In this document: positions 26,685 to 35,591 of the stretch, one piece after another
Layout: each line of letters starts with the position of its first letter
Numbering within the stretch: position 1 is the stretch's first letter
Assembly: GCF_014208045.1 (NCBI RefSeq)
Contig: NZ_JACHML010000001.1
Coordinates: forward strand, 186,001-250,000
Source of the DNA: Microbacterium thalassium
GTDB lineage: Bacteria > Actinomycetota > Actinomycetes > Actinomycetales > Microbacteriaceae
Direction of reading: 5' to 3'
Length of the DNA stretch: 64,000 nucleotides
Notes under the pieces: model-generated
Told to the model about the DNA's origin: nothing
Database searches by the model: none
What the model saw: the letters and a program-made list of their open reading frames with translations, nothing else
Program-made: the position numbers and the translations under genes

Positions 26685-27793
26685 CCGACCTGGTCGTCGT
26701 CTCACTCGAAGCCTGGGACGACGTGTGGCGACGGAACCAGCACCTCGTCTCGCGACTGCTCGACGCGGATCCGGCCCTGCGTGTGCTATTCGTCGAGCCG
26801 GCCGCAGATCCGCTGCATGACCTCGCTTCTCGCAGGATCCCCGGGCGCGGCATGGCGCCGACTCCGGTCGAAGAGTACAGGGGGCGGCTGATGCGCTACC
26901 GACCGGTCAAGCTCCTCCCCCGCCGCATCGATCCAAGCGCGGACGACCGGCTCGCACGCGCCGTGCGCACGGTGGCCGTCCGAGCGGGGATGACCGCCCC
27001 GCTGCTGTGGCTGAACGCACCCACAGCCGCCCCGCTGGCGAGACTGACAGGATGGCCGGCGCTCTACGACATCACCGACGACTGGGCGGTCGCGGATCGA
27101 CCTTCGTCCGAACTCGACCGCATCCGCGCCGATGAGGCATGGCTCCTGGAGAACGCCACCGTCGTCGTCTGCTCGTCCGAACTCGCACGGCGCAAGCAGC
27201 CATTGGCCGGGGCGCCCGTCGCGCTCATCCCCAACGCCGTCGACGTCGACGCCTACCGCGTGCCCCGTCCACGGCCGTCCGATCTCCCGCCCCGCTCGGC
27301 GGTCTATGTCGGAACGCTCCACCGCGACCGGCTCGACGTCGACCTGTGCATCGAGACGGCACGAGGCCTCGGTGATCGCGGCCGCGTCGTGCTCGTGGGT
27401 CCCAACGCGCTCGACGCGACCGACTCGGAGCGTCTGCTGGACGGCGGCGTGCTGATGCTCGGTGCCCGACCGCGTGATGAGGTGATCGCCTACCTGCAGC
27501 ACGCGGATGTGCTCATCGTCCCCCATATCGTGTCGCCGTTCACCGAGAGCCTCGACCCGATCAAGCTGTACGAGTACACGGCGGTGGGCCGCCCCGTGAT
27601 CTCGACACCCGTCGCGGGCTTCCGGGATGCGCTCGACGAGAGCATCCGCACCGCACCCGCGGTCGTCTTCGCACGGGCCGTCAGTGCGTCGATCCCGGCG
27701 GCGACGACGTTCCCCGAGGGGGCGGACGCGGAGGTTCCGGGATGGGACGAACGCGCGGCGGCGATGCGTGCCATCATCGAGCGGATGCGGTGA
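26681..27793 (+). CDS. GT-B type glycosyltransferase
   Basis: 370 residues. The N-half contains ALYDITDDWAVADRP and a LLENATVVVCSSELARRK segment, then LIPNAVDVDAY; the C-half has AVYVGTLHRDRLDVDL and LDPIKLYEYTAVGRPVIST, the donor-binding region of TuaH/GT4-like enzymes. It uses a GTG start overlapping the previous stop (GTGA) and ends the operon that began at 21407. A strong bidirectional terminator follows. Specificity unknown. Confidence 0.88.
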   Translation: MTDLVVVSLEAWDDVWRRNQHLVSRLLDADPALRVLFVEPAADPLHDLASRRIPGRGMAPTPVEEYRGRLMRYRPVKLLPRRIDPSADDRLARAVRTVAVRAGMTAPLLWLNAPTAAPLARLTGWPALYDITDDWAVADRPSSELDRIRADEAWLLENATVVVCSSELARRKQPLAGAPVALIPNAVDVDAYRVPRPRPSDLPPRSAVYVGTLHRDRLDVDLCIETARGLGDRGRVVLVGPNALDATDSERLLDGGVLMLGARPRDEVIAYLQHADVLIVPHIVSPFTESLDPIKLYEYTAVGRPVISTPVAGFRDALDESIRTAPAVVFARAVSASIPAATTFPEGADAEVPGWDERAAAMRAIIERMR

Positions 27794-27810
27794 GACTCCT
27801 CCGCGACAGC

Positions 27811-27842
27811 GAAGAGGGCCCCGCCGCGGCGAGGCCCTCTTC
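27811..27842. terminator. Bidirectional terminator between converging genes
   Basis: GAAGAGGGCC (27811-27820) and GGCCCTCTTC (27833-27842) form a perfect 10-base stem with a 12-base loop. It lies between the end of the rightward transferase operon and the end of the leftward Tat-protein gene. Confidence 0.85.
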
Positions 27843-27859
27843 GTGACGACGTGGATGCG

Positions 27860-28594
27860 TCAGGCGCTGATCTGAAGCCAGGTGACGGTGCCGTCGAGCA
27901 CCGTGAGGCCGGAGCCCGGGGCCGTCGGCTCGGTTCCACCCGAGGTGCCGGCCACGGTGCACGACAGGTACTCTCCCGTGCTGAGCACCACGACGTCGTC
28001 GACGTCGTAGGCCGTGTTCGGCTCCCAGAGCACGATGACGAGGCTGGCGAGGCACAGCTTCTCTGCCGCGGTGAACGTGGTCGACGGGCACGAATTGCCG
28101 TTGATCGGCGGCACGGCCGGCACGTTCGCCGTGACCGTGATGAGCGTCGTCCCGCCGTCGATCGTGTAGGTGACCTCCAGCAGGCCGTTCGAGCTGCTCG
28201 GCGCCAGCTGGGTCGCCAGCACCAGGTTGGGGTAGCTCGTGTTGGCTTCGAGGGTGAACGGGTTGGTGGCGGGGATGCAGCCGTCGAGGTTCACCGCGGC
28301 GACCTGGCCGAGAGGCGCGCCGTCGAGGGTCGCGTTGGTGATCTCGAGGGTGATCTCCGAGTTGGTGTTGTTGTTCGCGGAAAGCTTGAAGGCATATCCC
28401 TTGAACAGGCCGTTCGAGTTGCCGGGAAGCTTGCAGCCGAGGCCGGCGAGCTCGAGGATGCCCTCCGATGCCACGGCGGCGGGCACGGTGGCGGCGACGG
28501 CGATCGTCGGCGCCGCCCAGGCCATCGCCTTCGTCACGGTGCGCCGGCTGATGCCCTGCGCCTTGTCCGGCTGGTTCTTTTCGAGGTCTGTCAT
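27860..28594 (-). CDS. Tat-exported protein of unknown function
   Basis: 244 residues. The twin-arginine signal ISRRTVTKAMAWAAP resembles that of the 11839-12807 protein and ends near PAAVAS (about residue 43). The mature part is beta-rich with repeated Asn/Thr stretches (NNNTNSEITLEITN), ends with LDGTVTWLQISA, and has five cysteines. No catalytic motif. Proteins of this kind may be surface or matrix proteins. A GGAGGAAAC site precedes the ATG and a promoter is visible at 28718-28745. It lies between the transferase operon and the ABC exporter. Confidence 0.82.
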   Translation of the reverse strand: MTDLEKNQPDKAQGISRRTVTKAMAWAAPTIAVAATVPAAVASEGILELAGLGCKLPGNSNGLFKGYAFKLSANNNTNSEITLEITNATLDGAPLGQVAAVNLDGCIPATNPFTLEANTSYPNLVLATQLAPSSSNGLLEVTYTIDGGTTLITVTANVPAVPPINGNSCPSTTFTAAEKLCLASLVIVLWEPNTAYDVDDVVVLSTGEYLSCTVAGTSGGTEPTAPGSGLTVLDGTVTWLQISA

Positions 28595-28717
28595 GATTGT
28601 TTCCTCCGGGTCTGAGTCTTCGCGGGTTTGTCTGAGACGCCGGTTGCTGTGTGGTCATCCCGAGCTCGAGGAACACCCCAGTCCGAGCCCTCCCTTGTTC
28701 AGGGGGAGACACTCTGG

Positions 28718-28745
28718 ATGATACCGTATGGCGACCCCCCTGCAA
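28718..28745 (-). promoter_or_regulatory. Promoter of the second Tat-exported protein
   Basis: TTGCAG (28745-28740) and TATCAT (28723-28718) are spaced by 16 bases on the minus strand, giving a leader of about 115 bases. The word GATGATAC plus GTAT overlaps the -10, resembling the operator-like site before the first Tat-protein gene. Confidence 0.5.
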
Positions 28746-28840
28746 GGGGACAGAAACGTGATCGAAACAGTCGGCGCCCGAACCGCCGCACTGCAGCCCG
28801 CCGCATCCGTCAACGGGCGCCGAAGCGGCTGAGGAGGACG

Positions 28841-30652
28841 ATGCAGCGCTCGCCGCAGCAGCCGGGCCTGATCGCCCAGCTCCGCTCGATGCTCGAGATG
28901 GCCGGCGCCCGCCCGCTGCCGTGGATCTCGGGGATCATCGCGGTGTCGCTGATCCTCGCCGCCCTCGACACCCTCGGCGTCGCCGCCATGGTGCCCCTGA
29001 CGCAGCTGATGACCGGCGCGAGCACCGACAGCGGCGCGCTGAAGATCCTCGCCGACACGTTCGGCACGTCGGACCCGGCCGAGCTGATCCCGATCGTGGC
29101 CCTCGTGGTCGCCGGGCTCTTCATCGGCAAGAGCATCGCCGCGATCTTCTTCCGGTGGTGGCTACTGGGCCGGACGTCCAAGATCGCCGCGCTGTCGGCC
29201 ACCGAGCTGCTCAGGCGGTACGTGCTGGCCCCCTACGCCGACCATCGCGCACGGCGCGTCAGCGAGGTGTACCGGTCGATCAACGAGGCGACGAACCAGT
29301 CCGCCTCGGTCCTGCTCGCCCTGGTGAGCCTGGTGACGGACATCCTCGTGCTCACCGCCATCGGCGCCGTGCTCGCGGTCGCCGCCTCGACCGTGACCGT
29401 GCTGACCATCGCGGTGTTCGCCGTCGCCGTCGTCGGCATCCAGCGCCTCCTCCGCCGGCGCCAGTCTCGCATCGGCGAGGAGATGGCGGCGGCGAGCCTC
29501 GAAGCCTGGTCGTTCCTCATCCCCGGCCTCGACGGATTCCGCGAGGCGCGCCTGACCTCGAGCGCCTCGGCGTTCGTCGAGGGATTCCGCAAGGCGCGCC
29601 TGCGCAGCGCCCATGCGGCGCGGCAGATGGGCATCGTCGCCGAGGCTCCGCGGTACGTGCTTGAAATCGGGTTCATCGTGGCGATCCTCGTCATCTCGGT
29701 GCTGCTGTTCACGTCCTCCGACCCCGCGACGGCGTTCACGGTGCTCGGCGTCTTCGCCGCGGCTTCCGTCAGGGCGATCCCGACGCTCAACCGCGTCACC
29801 GGCAGTCTCACCACGATGCGCGTCGGCCGCGTCGGCCTCGGCATCTTCACGCGAGCGGCATCCGAGCTCGCCGCCGGCGGCGCCCACGACGAGGTGCCCC
29901 GCAGCGACGAGCGCTACGCGGGCGACATCGCGATCCGCGACCTGAGCTTCGCGTACCGCGGCTCGGACGACCCCGTGCTTCGCGACCTCACCCTGACGAT
30001 CGCGGCGAACCGCACGACGGCCTTCGTCGGCTCCAGCGGCGCCGGCAAGTCCACCCTCGTCGACCTCGTGCTCGGCCTGCTCGAGCCGACGAGAGGCACG
30101 ATCGAGTGCGGCGGCCGCTCCATCCTCGACGACCGCGCCGCCTGGTATTCGGGGCTCGGCGTGGTGCCGCAGGACGTCTTCCTCGTCAACGACACGCTGC
30201 TGGCCAACATCGCCTTCGGCGTGCCCGAAGCGGATGCCGACCTCGACCGCGTGCACGAGGTCATCCGCATGGCTCAGCTCGAGGAGGTGGTCGCGGGCCT
30301 CCCCGAAGGCCTGCACACGACCGTCGGCGACCGCGGCGTGCGCCTCTCGGGCGGCCAGCGACAGCGGGTCGGCCTGGCGCGCGCTCTCTACCGCCGCCCG
30401 TCGGTGCTCGTACTCGACGAGGCCACGTCCGCTCTCGACAATGTCACCGAGCACGAGATCGCGATGACCCTCGAAGGACTCAAGGGCACGCTCACCATCA
30501 TCATCGTCGCCCACCGCCTGTCCACCGTGCGCAACGCCGACACGCTCGTGTTCCTTCAGGACGGCACGATCTCGGCGAAGGGTCGGTTCGACGAGGTGCG
30601 GCGCGAGAACGCCGACTTCGCGCGCCTCGTGAAGCTCGGCGAGCTGACCTAG
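28841..30652 (+). CDS. Flippase-type ABC exporter (transmembrane domain fused to ATPase)
   Basis: 603 residues, half-transporter size. Six membrane helices in the first 350 residues, then an ATPase with Walker A GSSGAGKST, signature LSGGQRQRV and Walker B VLVLDEATSAL. The organisation matches MsbA/PglK exporters that flip lipid-linked sugars; here it probably exports the glycan repeat unit or a lipid-linked precursor. The chosen ATG follows a GAGGAGG site (28831-28837); an in-frame extension to 28628 is rejected because it is basic and low in complexity and covers the divergent promoter. Its TAG stop shares CTAG with the convergent gene. Confidence 0.9.
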   Translation: MQRSPQQPGLIAQLRSMLEMAGARPLPWISGIIAVSLILAALDTLGVAAMVPLTQLMTGASTDSGALKILADTFGTSDPAELIPIVALVVAGLFIGKSIAAIFFRWWLLGRTSKIAALSATELLRRYVLAPYADHRARRVSEVYRSINEATNQSASVLLALVSLVTDILVLTAIGAVLAVAASTVTVLTIAVFAVAVVGIQRLLRRRQSRIGEEMAAASLEAWSFLIPGLDGFREARLTSSASAFVEGFRKARLRSAHAARQMGIVAEAPRYVLEIGFIVAILVISVLLFTSSDPATAFTVLGVFAAASVRAIPTLNRVTGSLTTMRVGRVGLGIFTRAASELAAGGAHDEVPRSDERYAGDIAIRDLSFAYRGSDDPVLRDLTLTIAANRTTAFVGSSGAGKSTLVDLVLGLLEPTRGTIECGGRSILDDRAAWYSGLGVVPQDVFLVNDTLLANIAFGVPEADADLDRVHEVIRMAQLEEVVAGLPEGLHTTVGDRGVRLSGGQRQRVGLARALYRRPSVLVLDEATSALDNVTEHEIAMTLEGLKGTLTIIIVAHRLSTVRNADTLVFLQDGTISAKGRFDEVRRENADFARLVKLGELT

Positions 30653-31608
30653 GCCGCCGCCTCGTCGAGGGCCGCACGGATTCGTGCGCCCTTGGCATCC
30701 GAGCGGGTGGGCGGGGTGGGGTTCCAGGCCGCATCACGGACGGCCGCAAGAGCGCCCCAGCCGATGCCGATCGCAGTGACGCCGAACCGCGAGGCCTTTC
30801 CAACCAGGCCCGGCGCCCGCACGACGGACCGGAACTCCCGCCCGATCCATCGGCGAAGCACGGGCGAGCGCAGGCCGCCGTCGCGCGCAAGGAGCACCAT
30901 GTGGTTGCGGCGGGCGTACAACTTGTACCGTGTGTCGAACCGCGCGCCCGTGACGTGCGGCGCAGGGAGATGGTCGACCACGGCTTCGGGCGCGAACACG
31001 GCGCGACCCCCGATCGCGCGGACGCGCAGGTAGATATCGGTGTCCTCGCGCATGGCTGTGCCGGGATAGTCGTCGCGGAATCCGCCGAGGCGTGCGATGA
31101 CGCTGGTGCGGAACGACATGTTCGCCCCGATGCCGTGGTCCACGTCCACCGGCTCGGTCGGCAGCGACGCGAACCCCTCCGTCAAGCCGCCGTCGGGCAG
31201 AAGCCGACCGACCGGCTGCGCGTAGTGCTCCTCTCCGTCGATCCCGTTGCATGTGCGGCCGGCGACAGCGGCGACGGCCGCGTCCTCGAAGGCCGCCAGC
31301 ACCGCGGCCTGCCAGCCTGGTCGAACGACGACGTCGTCGTCGAGGAAGCTGACGACCCGGCCTTTCACCGACAGCAGCGCAACGTTGCGCGCGCGGGTCA
31401 TCCAGCCCGCGACGGAGGTGTCGTGCACGTACTCCGCCGTCGGGAAGGCGACATGAACCGCATCGCGGTCGCTCTCGGGCGAGGCATCCACGACCACGAC
31501 CTGCGTGGACTCGCTCACGTCATTCCGCAGCGCCTCGAGACAGCGGGTCAGGTACGAGGAACGTCGATAGGTGACGATGCACACGGTGTGACGGATCTGG
31601 GCTTCCAT
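30649..31608 (-). CDS. Family 2 glycosyltransferase
   Basis: 319 residues. The start HTVCIVTYRRSSYLTRCLEAL, VVVDASPESD and FLDDDVVVRPGWQ give a GT-A fold with a DDD metal site; the later TAMREDTDIYLRVRA region fits GT2 enzymes making surface glycans. No membrane segment at the C-terminus. It converges on the ABC exporter gene and the two stop codons overlap in the palindrome CTAG. It is divergent from the 31653 gene. Confidence 0.92.
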   Translation of the reverse strand: MEAQIRHTVCIVTYRRSSYLTRCLEALRNDVSESTQVVVVDASPESDRDAVHVAFPTAEYVHDTSVAGWMTRARNVALLSVKGRVVSFLDDDVVVRPGWQAAVLAAFEDAAVAAVAGRTCNGIDGEEHYAQPVGRLLPDGGLTEGFASLPTEPVDVDHGIGANMSFRTSVIARLGGFRDDYPGTAMREDTDIYLRVRAIGGRAVFAPEAVVDHLPAPHVTGARFDTRYKLYARRNHMVLLARDGGLRSPVLRRWIGREFRSVVRAPGLVGKASRFGVTAIGIGWGALAAVRDAAWNPTPPTRSDAKGARIRAALDEAAA

Positions 31609-31652
31609 GGCCTCTCGGGGTTGTGTTCGCTGGGCATACTACCTTGGTCGTC

Positions 31653-32630
31653 ATGCCCTCGCGCACGAGCTTCGCACTTATCATCCCCACCCACCGACGA
31701 CCGGGATTCGTGCGCGAGGCCGTCGACAGCGCCTTGCGCCAGCATCGTCCGTTCGATCACATCATCGTGGTCGCCGACGGCGAGGACGACCCCGCGATCG
31801 CAGCGCTGGCCGACGCGCCGGTCGACGTGATCGGAATGCCCCGCCGCGGCGTCGCGGCGGCGCGCAATGCCGGCGTCGAGCGCGCGACATCCGACTGGGT
31901 CTGCTTCCTCGATGACGACGACCTGCTGCATCCGCACTATCTTGCGCGCATCGCCGAGACGGTCGACGCGGACGCCGACGTCGGGGCGATGAACTGCTGG
32001 TACTGGACGTTCGCCGCGGACCCGGCACGCGGCAGCGAGATCACCGCCGCCTCGCTCGACGAATGCCTCGCCGCTGCCGCGTCGGCCGAGCCCCGCCTGG
32101 ACATGAACTACCTCGAGATCGAAGGGCGCAGCTTCGATCTGCTGCTCGAGCGGCTGCGCGGCTCCATGAGCACGGCCGCCGTGCGCCGAGAGGTGCTGCT
32201 GCGCGCGGGAGGCTTCCCCGAGGGGATGACCTGTGCGGAGGACTGGACGATGTACGTCAACGTCGCGCGCTTCACGGAGTGGCGGATCATCCGGGAGCGG
32301 CTGGCCTTCTTCCGCGACCACGGCGGCACCAATACCCGCACCGGGTGGGCCGCGAACGGCCTCATCATCCTCCGGGCGATCCGCTCCTTCTGGGAGCCGA
32401 GCACAATGCCGACTCCCCCGCATCGCCCGCTGGACGCGTATCGCCGCGACTATCGCTTCGTCCTGACGCACACGCTGGACGCCGCGGTCCGCAGCCGTGA
32501 CTTCACGACCTACCGCCAGGCGCTCGCGACCGCGGCTTCCGTGCTCCCCCGGCGCACCGACCGTCTCCGCGCGATGACACCCCGGCTCCTCCGGCGCGCC
32601 GCGGCCTTCATCCGGCGGACGGCCCGCTGA
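31653..32630 (+). CDS. Family 2 glycosyltransferase
   Basis: 325 residues from the ATG at 31653. The GT-A core shows SFALIIPTHRRPGFVREAV, GVAAARNAGVERA and CFLDDDDLLHPHYL. The C-terminal third is helical and basic. TACCTT lies seven bases before the ATG, so the transcript is likely leaderless and the start ten codons upstream is less likely. Its 3' end overlaps the convergent 32608-33501 gene by 23 bases. Donor sugar unknown. Confidence 0.9.
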   Translation: MPSRTSFALIIPTHRRPGFVREAVDSALRQHRPFDHIIVVADGEDDPAIAALADAPVDVIGMPRRGVAAARNAGVERATSDWVCFLDDDDLLHPHYLARIAETVDADADVGAMNCWYWTFAADPARGSEITAASLDECLAAAASAEPRLDMNYLEIEGRSFDLLLERLRGSMSTAAVRREVLLRAGGFPEGMTCAEDWTMYVNVARFTEWRIIRERLAFFRDHGGTNTRTGWAANGLIILRAIRSFWEPSTMPTPPHRPLDAYRRDYRFVLTHTLDAAVRSRDFTTYRQALATAASVLPRRTDRLRAMTPRLLRRAAAFIRRTAR

Positions 32631-33501
32631 CCTCTGCGGGGTCGCCCCCGGGCGGTTCGGGGATCGCCGCCACGCGGAGCCAGTCCGACGACCGGAAGGT
32701 CGACAGAACCGACGCGATCCTCGGATGCCGCGTCCGTCGGAGCCACGCCCGGTACTCCGCCGGACCTTCGATCTCGGGGGCGTGCCCCGACCACGCGAAC
32801 TTGCGCAGGATCACGTCCGGCGTCCGCACCCACGAGAAGTGCAGCACCGCACGGTCTGGGTCGATCACACGGTGCACCTCGACGCCGCGCGGCTGCCACG
32901 GATCGGTGCCGCGTCGGTCGAAGTCCACGCGATACAGCGGGACGTCCGCCTGCCGGGCCAGGCGGAGATGCGCGCCGGGACGGAGTGCGAGAGGCCCGGG
33001 GAACGACGCCGCGACGCGACCGAATCTCCGGCACTGCTCCAGGTAGCGCCCGGGGCTGATTCGCGCGTACAGGCGCCGCGAGGGGTAGTCGAGGCCGTCA
33101 GCGTCGGCCTGATCCGCGAGCGCCAGCGAGGCGAAGAAGTCCGGCGCGTCGGTGATCACTTCGTCAGTGTCGAGCTGCAGGACCCAGTCGGCGCCGTCGG
33201 ATGCAGCGTCCAAGGCCGTTTGGCGTTGCAGGGTGTCGTTCTCGAGCGGAGCACGCGCGGTGTCCGAGAAGTCGCCGGCGAGTTCGACGCACTTGCCGTC
33301 GACGTCGATCTCGCGCACCATCTCCCGGCACACGTCGACCGGGAGCGGTGTGCCGGTCCAGGAAGTCGACGTGCGATCGAAGCACACGACGATCCGATCG
33401 ACGTGGTCGTAGTAGGCGGCGATGCTCTCGCGAAGAAATGTCGGGTCAGCGAGCAGCGCGTACGCGCTCACCCTCATGTCATGGCCCTTGTCGATCGTCA
33501 C
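32608..33501 (-). CDS. Glycosyltransferase-like protein (GT2-related)
   Basis: 297 residues. RVSAYALLADPTFLRESIAA, then HVDRIVVCFDR and DWVLQLDTDEVI, with a DTDE metal-binding motif, follow the pattern of the Glyco_tranf_2_4 group rather than typical GT2 enzymes. No membrane segments. The protein may begin at the internal MRVSAYALL (residue 9) since the first residues precede the fold. It overlaps the convergent upstream-strand gene by 23 bases and is divergent from the 33542 gene. Confidence 0.82.
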   Translation of the reverse strand: MTIDKGHDMRVSAYALLADPTFLRESIAAYYDHVDRIVVCFDRTSTSWTGTPLPVDVCREMVREIDVDGKCVELAGDFSDTARAPLENDTLQRQTALDAASDGADWVLQLDTDEVITDAPDFFASLALADQADADGLDYPSRRLYARISPGRYLEQCRRFGRVAASFPGPLALRPGAHLRLARQADVPLYRVDFDRRGTDPWQPRGVEVHRVIDPDRAVLHFSWVRTPDVILRKFAWSGHAPEIEGPAEYRAWLRRTRHPRIASVLSTFRSSDWLRVAAIPEPPGGDPAEVSGPSAG

Positions 33502-33541
33502 GAGTCACGAGTGTAGGGGGCCCGCCACTACTCTGATTCCC

Positions 33542-34564
33542 GTGGGAACCGGTGCGGACACGGAAAGCGACATCACGTCGGCGTACGTCATCCTGTCTCA
33601 CAGTGAGCCGAAGCAGGTATTGCGCCTCGCGCGCGCGATCGTCGCATCGAGCCCGGGAGCGCGCGTCCTCATCGCTCACGACGCCCGATCCACTGCCCCG
33701 CCGGTCAGCGATGATCACCGCATCCGCGTCCACCAACACGGTCTGGCGACCGATTGGGGAAGCTGGGAGCTCGTCGAGGCGGCGCTGCGCTCCTTCGCCC
33801 TCGCCCGGTCCTGGGCGGATCCGGATCTGGTGTGCCTGGTCTCGGGCGGCGACTACCCTGCCGCTCCCCTCCAGGAATGGGAGCGGCAGGCCGTCGCGAT
33901 GGGCGGGTGGACCGGGCTCCGGCGCGAACTCCGGTACGCCCCCCGCTGGGGTCGGCGACGTGGCGAGGGAGACGACACCCTCACGCGTTACGACTACCGA
34001 TGGCTGCAGACACCCGCCGCGCGCGCGGGCATCCGCTCCGACGGTGCGGTCGCCCGCCTGTGGCGCCGCGTGCGCGACGCGCTGATGCTCCGGCTCGAGC
34101 CGGCGATCTCGACCCGCACGGTCGAGCGCGGGCGCGGCGTGTACTACGGGTTCCGACGCCGGCGCCCACGCTTCACCGCTTCGCATGCCTGCTATGCGGG
34201 CAGTCAATGGATCGCCATCACGCGCGACCTGCTCGACCCGCTCCTCGACGAGGACTTCGCACCGCGCGCTTCGCTCCGACGCCTGTACCGGCAGACGATC
34301 ATCCCCGACGAGTCGGCGCTCGTCACCGCGCTGTCGTGGCGCCGCCCTCCATCTGGATTGCCGCCGATCAGCCACATCGCCTGGGACCGGGACCGGGATC
34401 AGCCCCGCGTGCTCGACGAGTCCGACTTCAGCGCGGTCACCGAATCGGGTTCGCCGTTCTGCCGAAAGGTCGAGCGGGGACCCAGCGACGGTCTCATGGA
34501 CATGCTCGACGCCGCTACCCGTCACCCCGGTAGAGACGCTCGTAGCAGTCCGCGACCGTTGTGA
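33542..34564 (+). CDS. Core-2/I-branching (GT14)-like glycosyltransferase
   Basis: 340 residues. SAYVILSHSEPKQVLRLAR, DLVCLVSGGDYPAAP, ASHACYAGSQWIAITRDLLD and IIPDESALVT follow the order of motifs of the beta-1,6-N-acetylglucosaminyltransferase (Branch) family, found in many bacterial capsule regions. The start is taken as GTG at 33542, with TACTCT seven bases upstream; a longer frame to 33422 would overlap the divergent gene. Its last 50 bases overlap the convergent GT4 gene. The reaction in this host is inferred only. Confidence 0.8.
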   Translation: MGTGADTESDITSAYVILSHSEPKQVLRLARAIVASSPGARVLIAHDARSTAPPVSDDHRIRVHQHGLATDWGSWELVEAALRSFALARSWADPDLVCLVSGGDYPAAPLQEWERQAVAMGGWTGLRRELRYAPRWGRRRGEGDDTLTRYDYRWLQTPAARAGIRSDGAVARLWRRVRDALMLRLEPAISTRTVERGRGVYYGFRRRRPRFTASHACYAGSQWIAITRDLLDPLLDEDFAPRASLRRLYRQTIIPDESALVTALSWRRPPSGLPPISHIAWDRDRDQPRVLDESDFSAVTESGSPFCRKVERGPSDGLMDMLDAATRHPGRDARSSPRPL

Positions 34565-35591
34565 GCTCGAAGGCCTGTGCGCGTTCGCGCGACGCGTCCG
34601 AGAGCCGCTCCCGTTCGGCGGCGTCCTGCAGAAGCGATGCCAGACGACCGCCGAGTCCCGCCAGAGGAACCAGTACTCCATAGCAGCCGTCGTCGGTGAC
34701 GAACCGCGCACCCTGATTGGGGGTCGCCACCACGGGGAGCCCCGCCGTCATCGCCTCCGCGTAGGGGATCCCGAAGCCTTCGTACGACGACGGCAGGCAG
34801 AACACCCATGCGGATCGGTACTCCGCGGCCAGTTCGTCGTCGGTGAGTCGCCCCAGCACCGTGACGCCGTCGGGGAGATCCGAGGGTGCATCCTGGGTCA
34901 CCATCCGCAGCGTCGCATCGGGGACCCGCGGGCGCACCTCCTCCGCGAACACGCGGGCAAGCTCGGCGCCGCGCTTCCTCCCGCGCCAGGTGCCGACGAA
35001 CAGGACCGTCGGCGCGCGCGACCGAGCCGATTCATCGGGGCCGAACAGTCGCGTGTCGACACCGTTGGGTATCACGGTGGAGACCCACGGCGTCCAGCGC
35101 CGGGTCTGGGGCGATATGAGCGCGGTTCTGTCGGCGACGATGCTCGCCAGCACCTCGGAGAAGCCGAGCATCACCATGCGCAGCTTCTCTTTGAGCCCGC
35201 GGATGCGGCGGGCCTCCTCGAAGCAGGACCCGTGCAGCGTGCGGATGTGCATCGGGACCCGTCTCCGCCACATCCAGTAGTCCTCGCCGTGCGCGTGCAG
35301 CACGTCATACCGCGAGAGGTCCCGGCGCCGCATGACGAAGGCGAAGCGGAACGTCCGCATGCCACCGGTCTGGGGGAGCTGGATGACGTTGTACAGCGCA
35401 CCCTCGACCGGCGCGCACGGACTGTAGACGTCGACGGTGTGCCCGCGACGCGCCAGCTCGTTCGCTAGCGCGTGCACCTGGTACCCGACGCCGATCTTGC
35501 TGTCGCTCGGCAGGTAGTAGGAGATCATCGCGATCCGCAGCGGCCGATCGGCCATCGCCGCCAGCGCGGCGGCGCGCTCGGCGCGCTTCAC
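34515..35591 (-). CDS. Family 4 glycosyltransferase
   Basis: 358 residues. RIAMISYYLPSDSKIGVGYQ, then HGEDYWMW, VIPNGVDTRLFGP, VLFVGTWRGRKRGAEL and the donor region SSYEGFGIPYAEAMTAGLPVV, a complete GT-B enzyme. The start is the GTG overlapping the TGA of the preceding WbsX gene (GTGA); the first residues KRAERAAALAAM are non-conserved, and an ATG twelve codons later is an alternative. It is the last gene of a leftward operon beginning at 41044 and overlaps the convergent 33542-34564 gene by 50 bases. Confidence 0.92.
   Translation of the reverse strand: MKRAERAAALAAMADRPLRIAMISYYLPSDSKIGVGYQVHALANELARRGHTVDVYSPCAPVEGALYNVIQLPQTGGMRTFRFAFVMRRRDLSRYDVLHAHGEDYWMWRRRVPMHIRTLHGSCFEEARRIRGLKEKLRMVMLGFSEVLASIVADRTALISPQTRRWTPWVSTVIPNGVDTRLFGPDESARSRAPTVLFVGTWRGRKRGAELARVFAEEVRPRVPDATLRMVTQDAPSDLPDGVTVLGRLTDDELAAEYRSAWVFCLPSSYEGFGIPYAEAMTAGLPVVATPNQGARFVTDDGCYGVLVPLAGLGGRLASLLQDAAERERLSDASRERAQAFELTTVADCYERLYRGDG

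Noticed and set aside
28628..28840. N-terminal extension of the ABC exporter
   Set aside because: It covers the divergent Tat-gene promoter, has basic low-complexity sequence, and the ATG at 28841 has a strong ribosome binding site.
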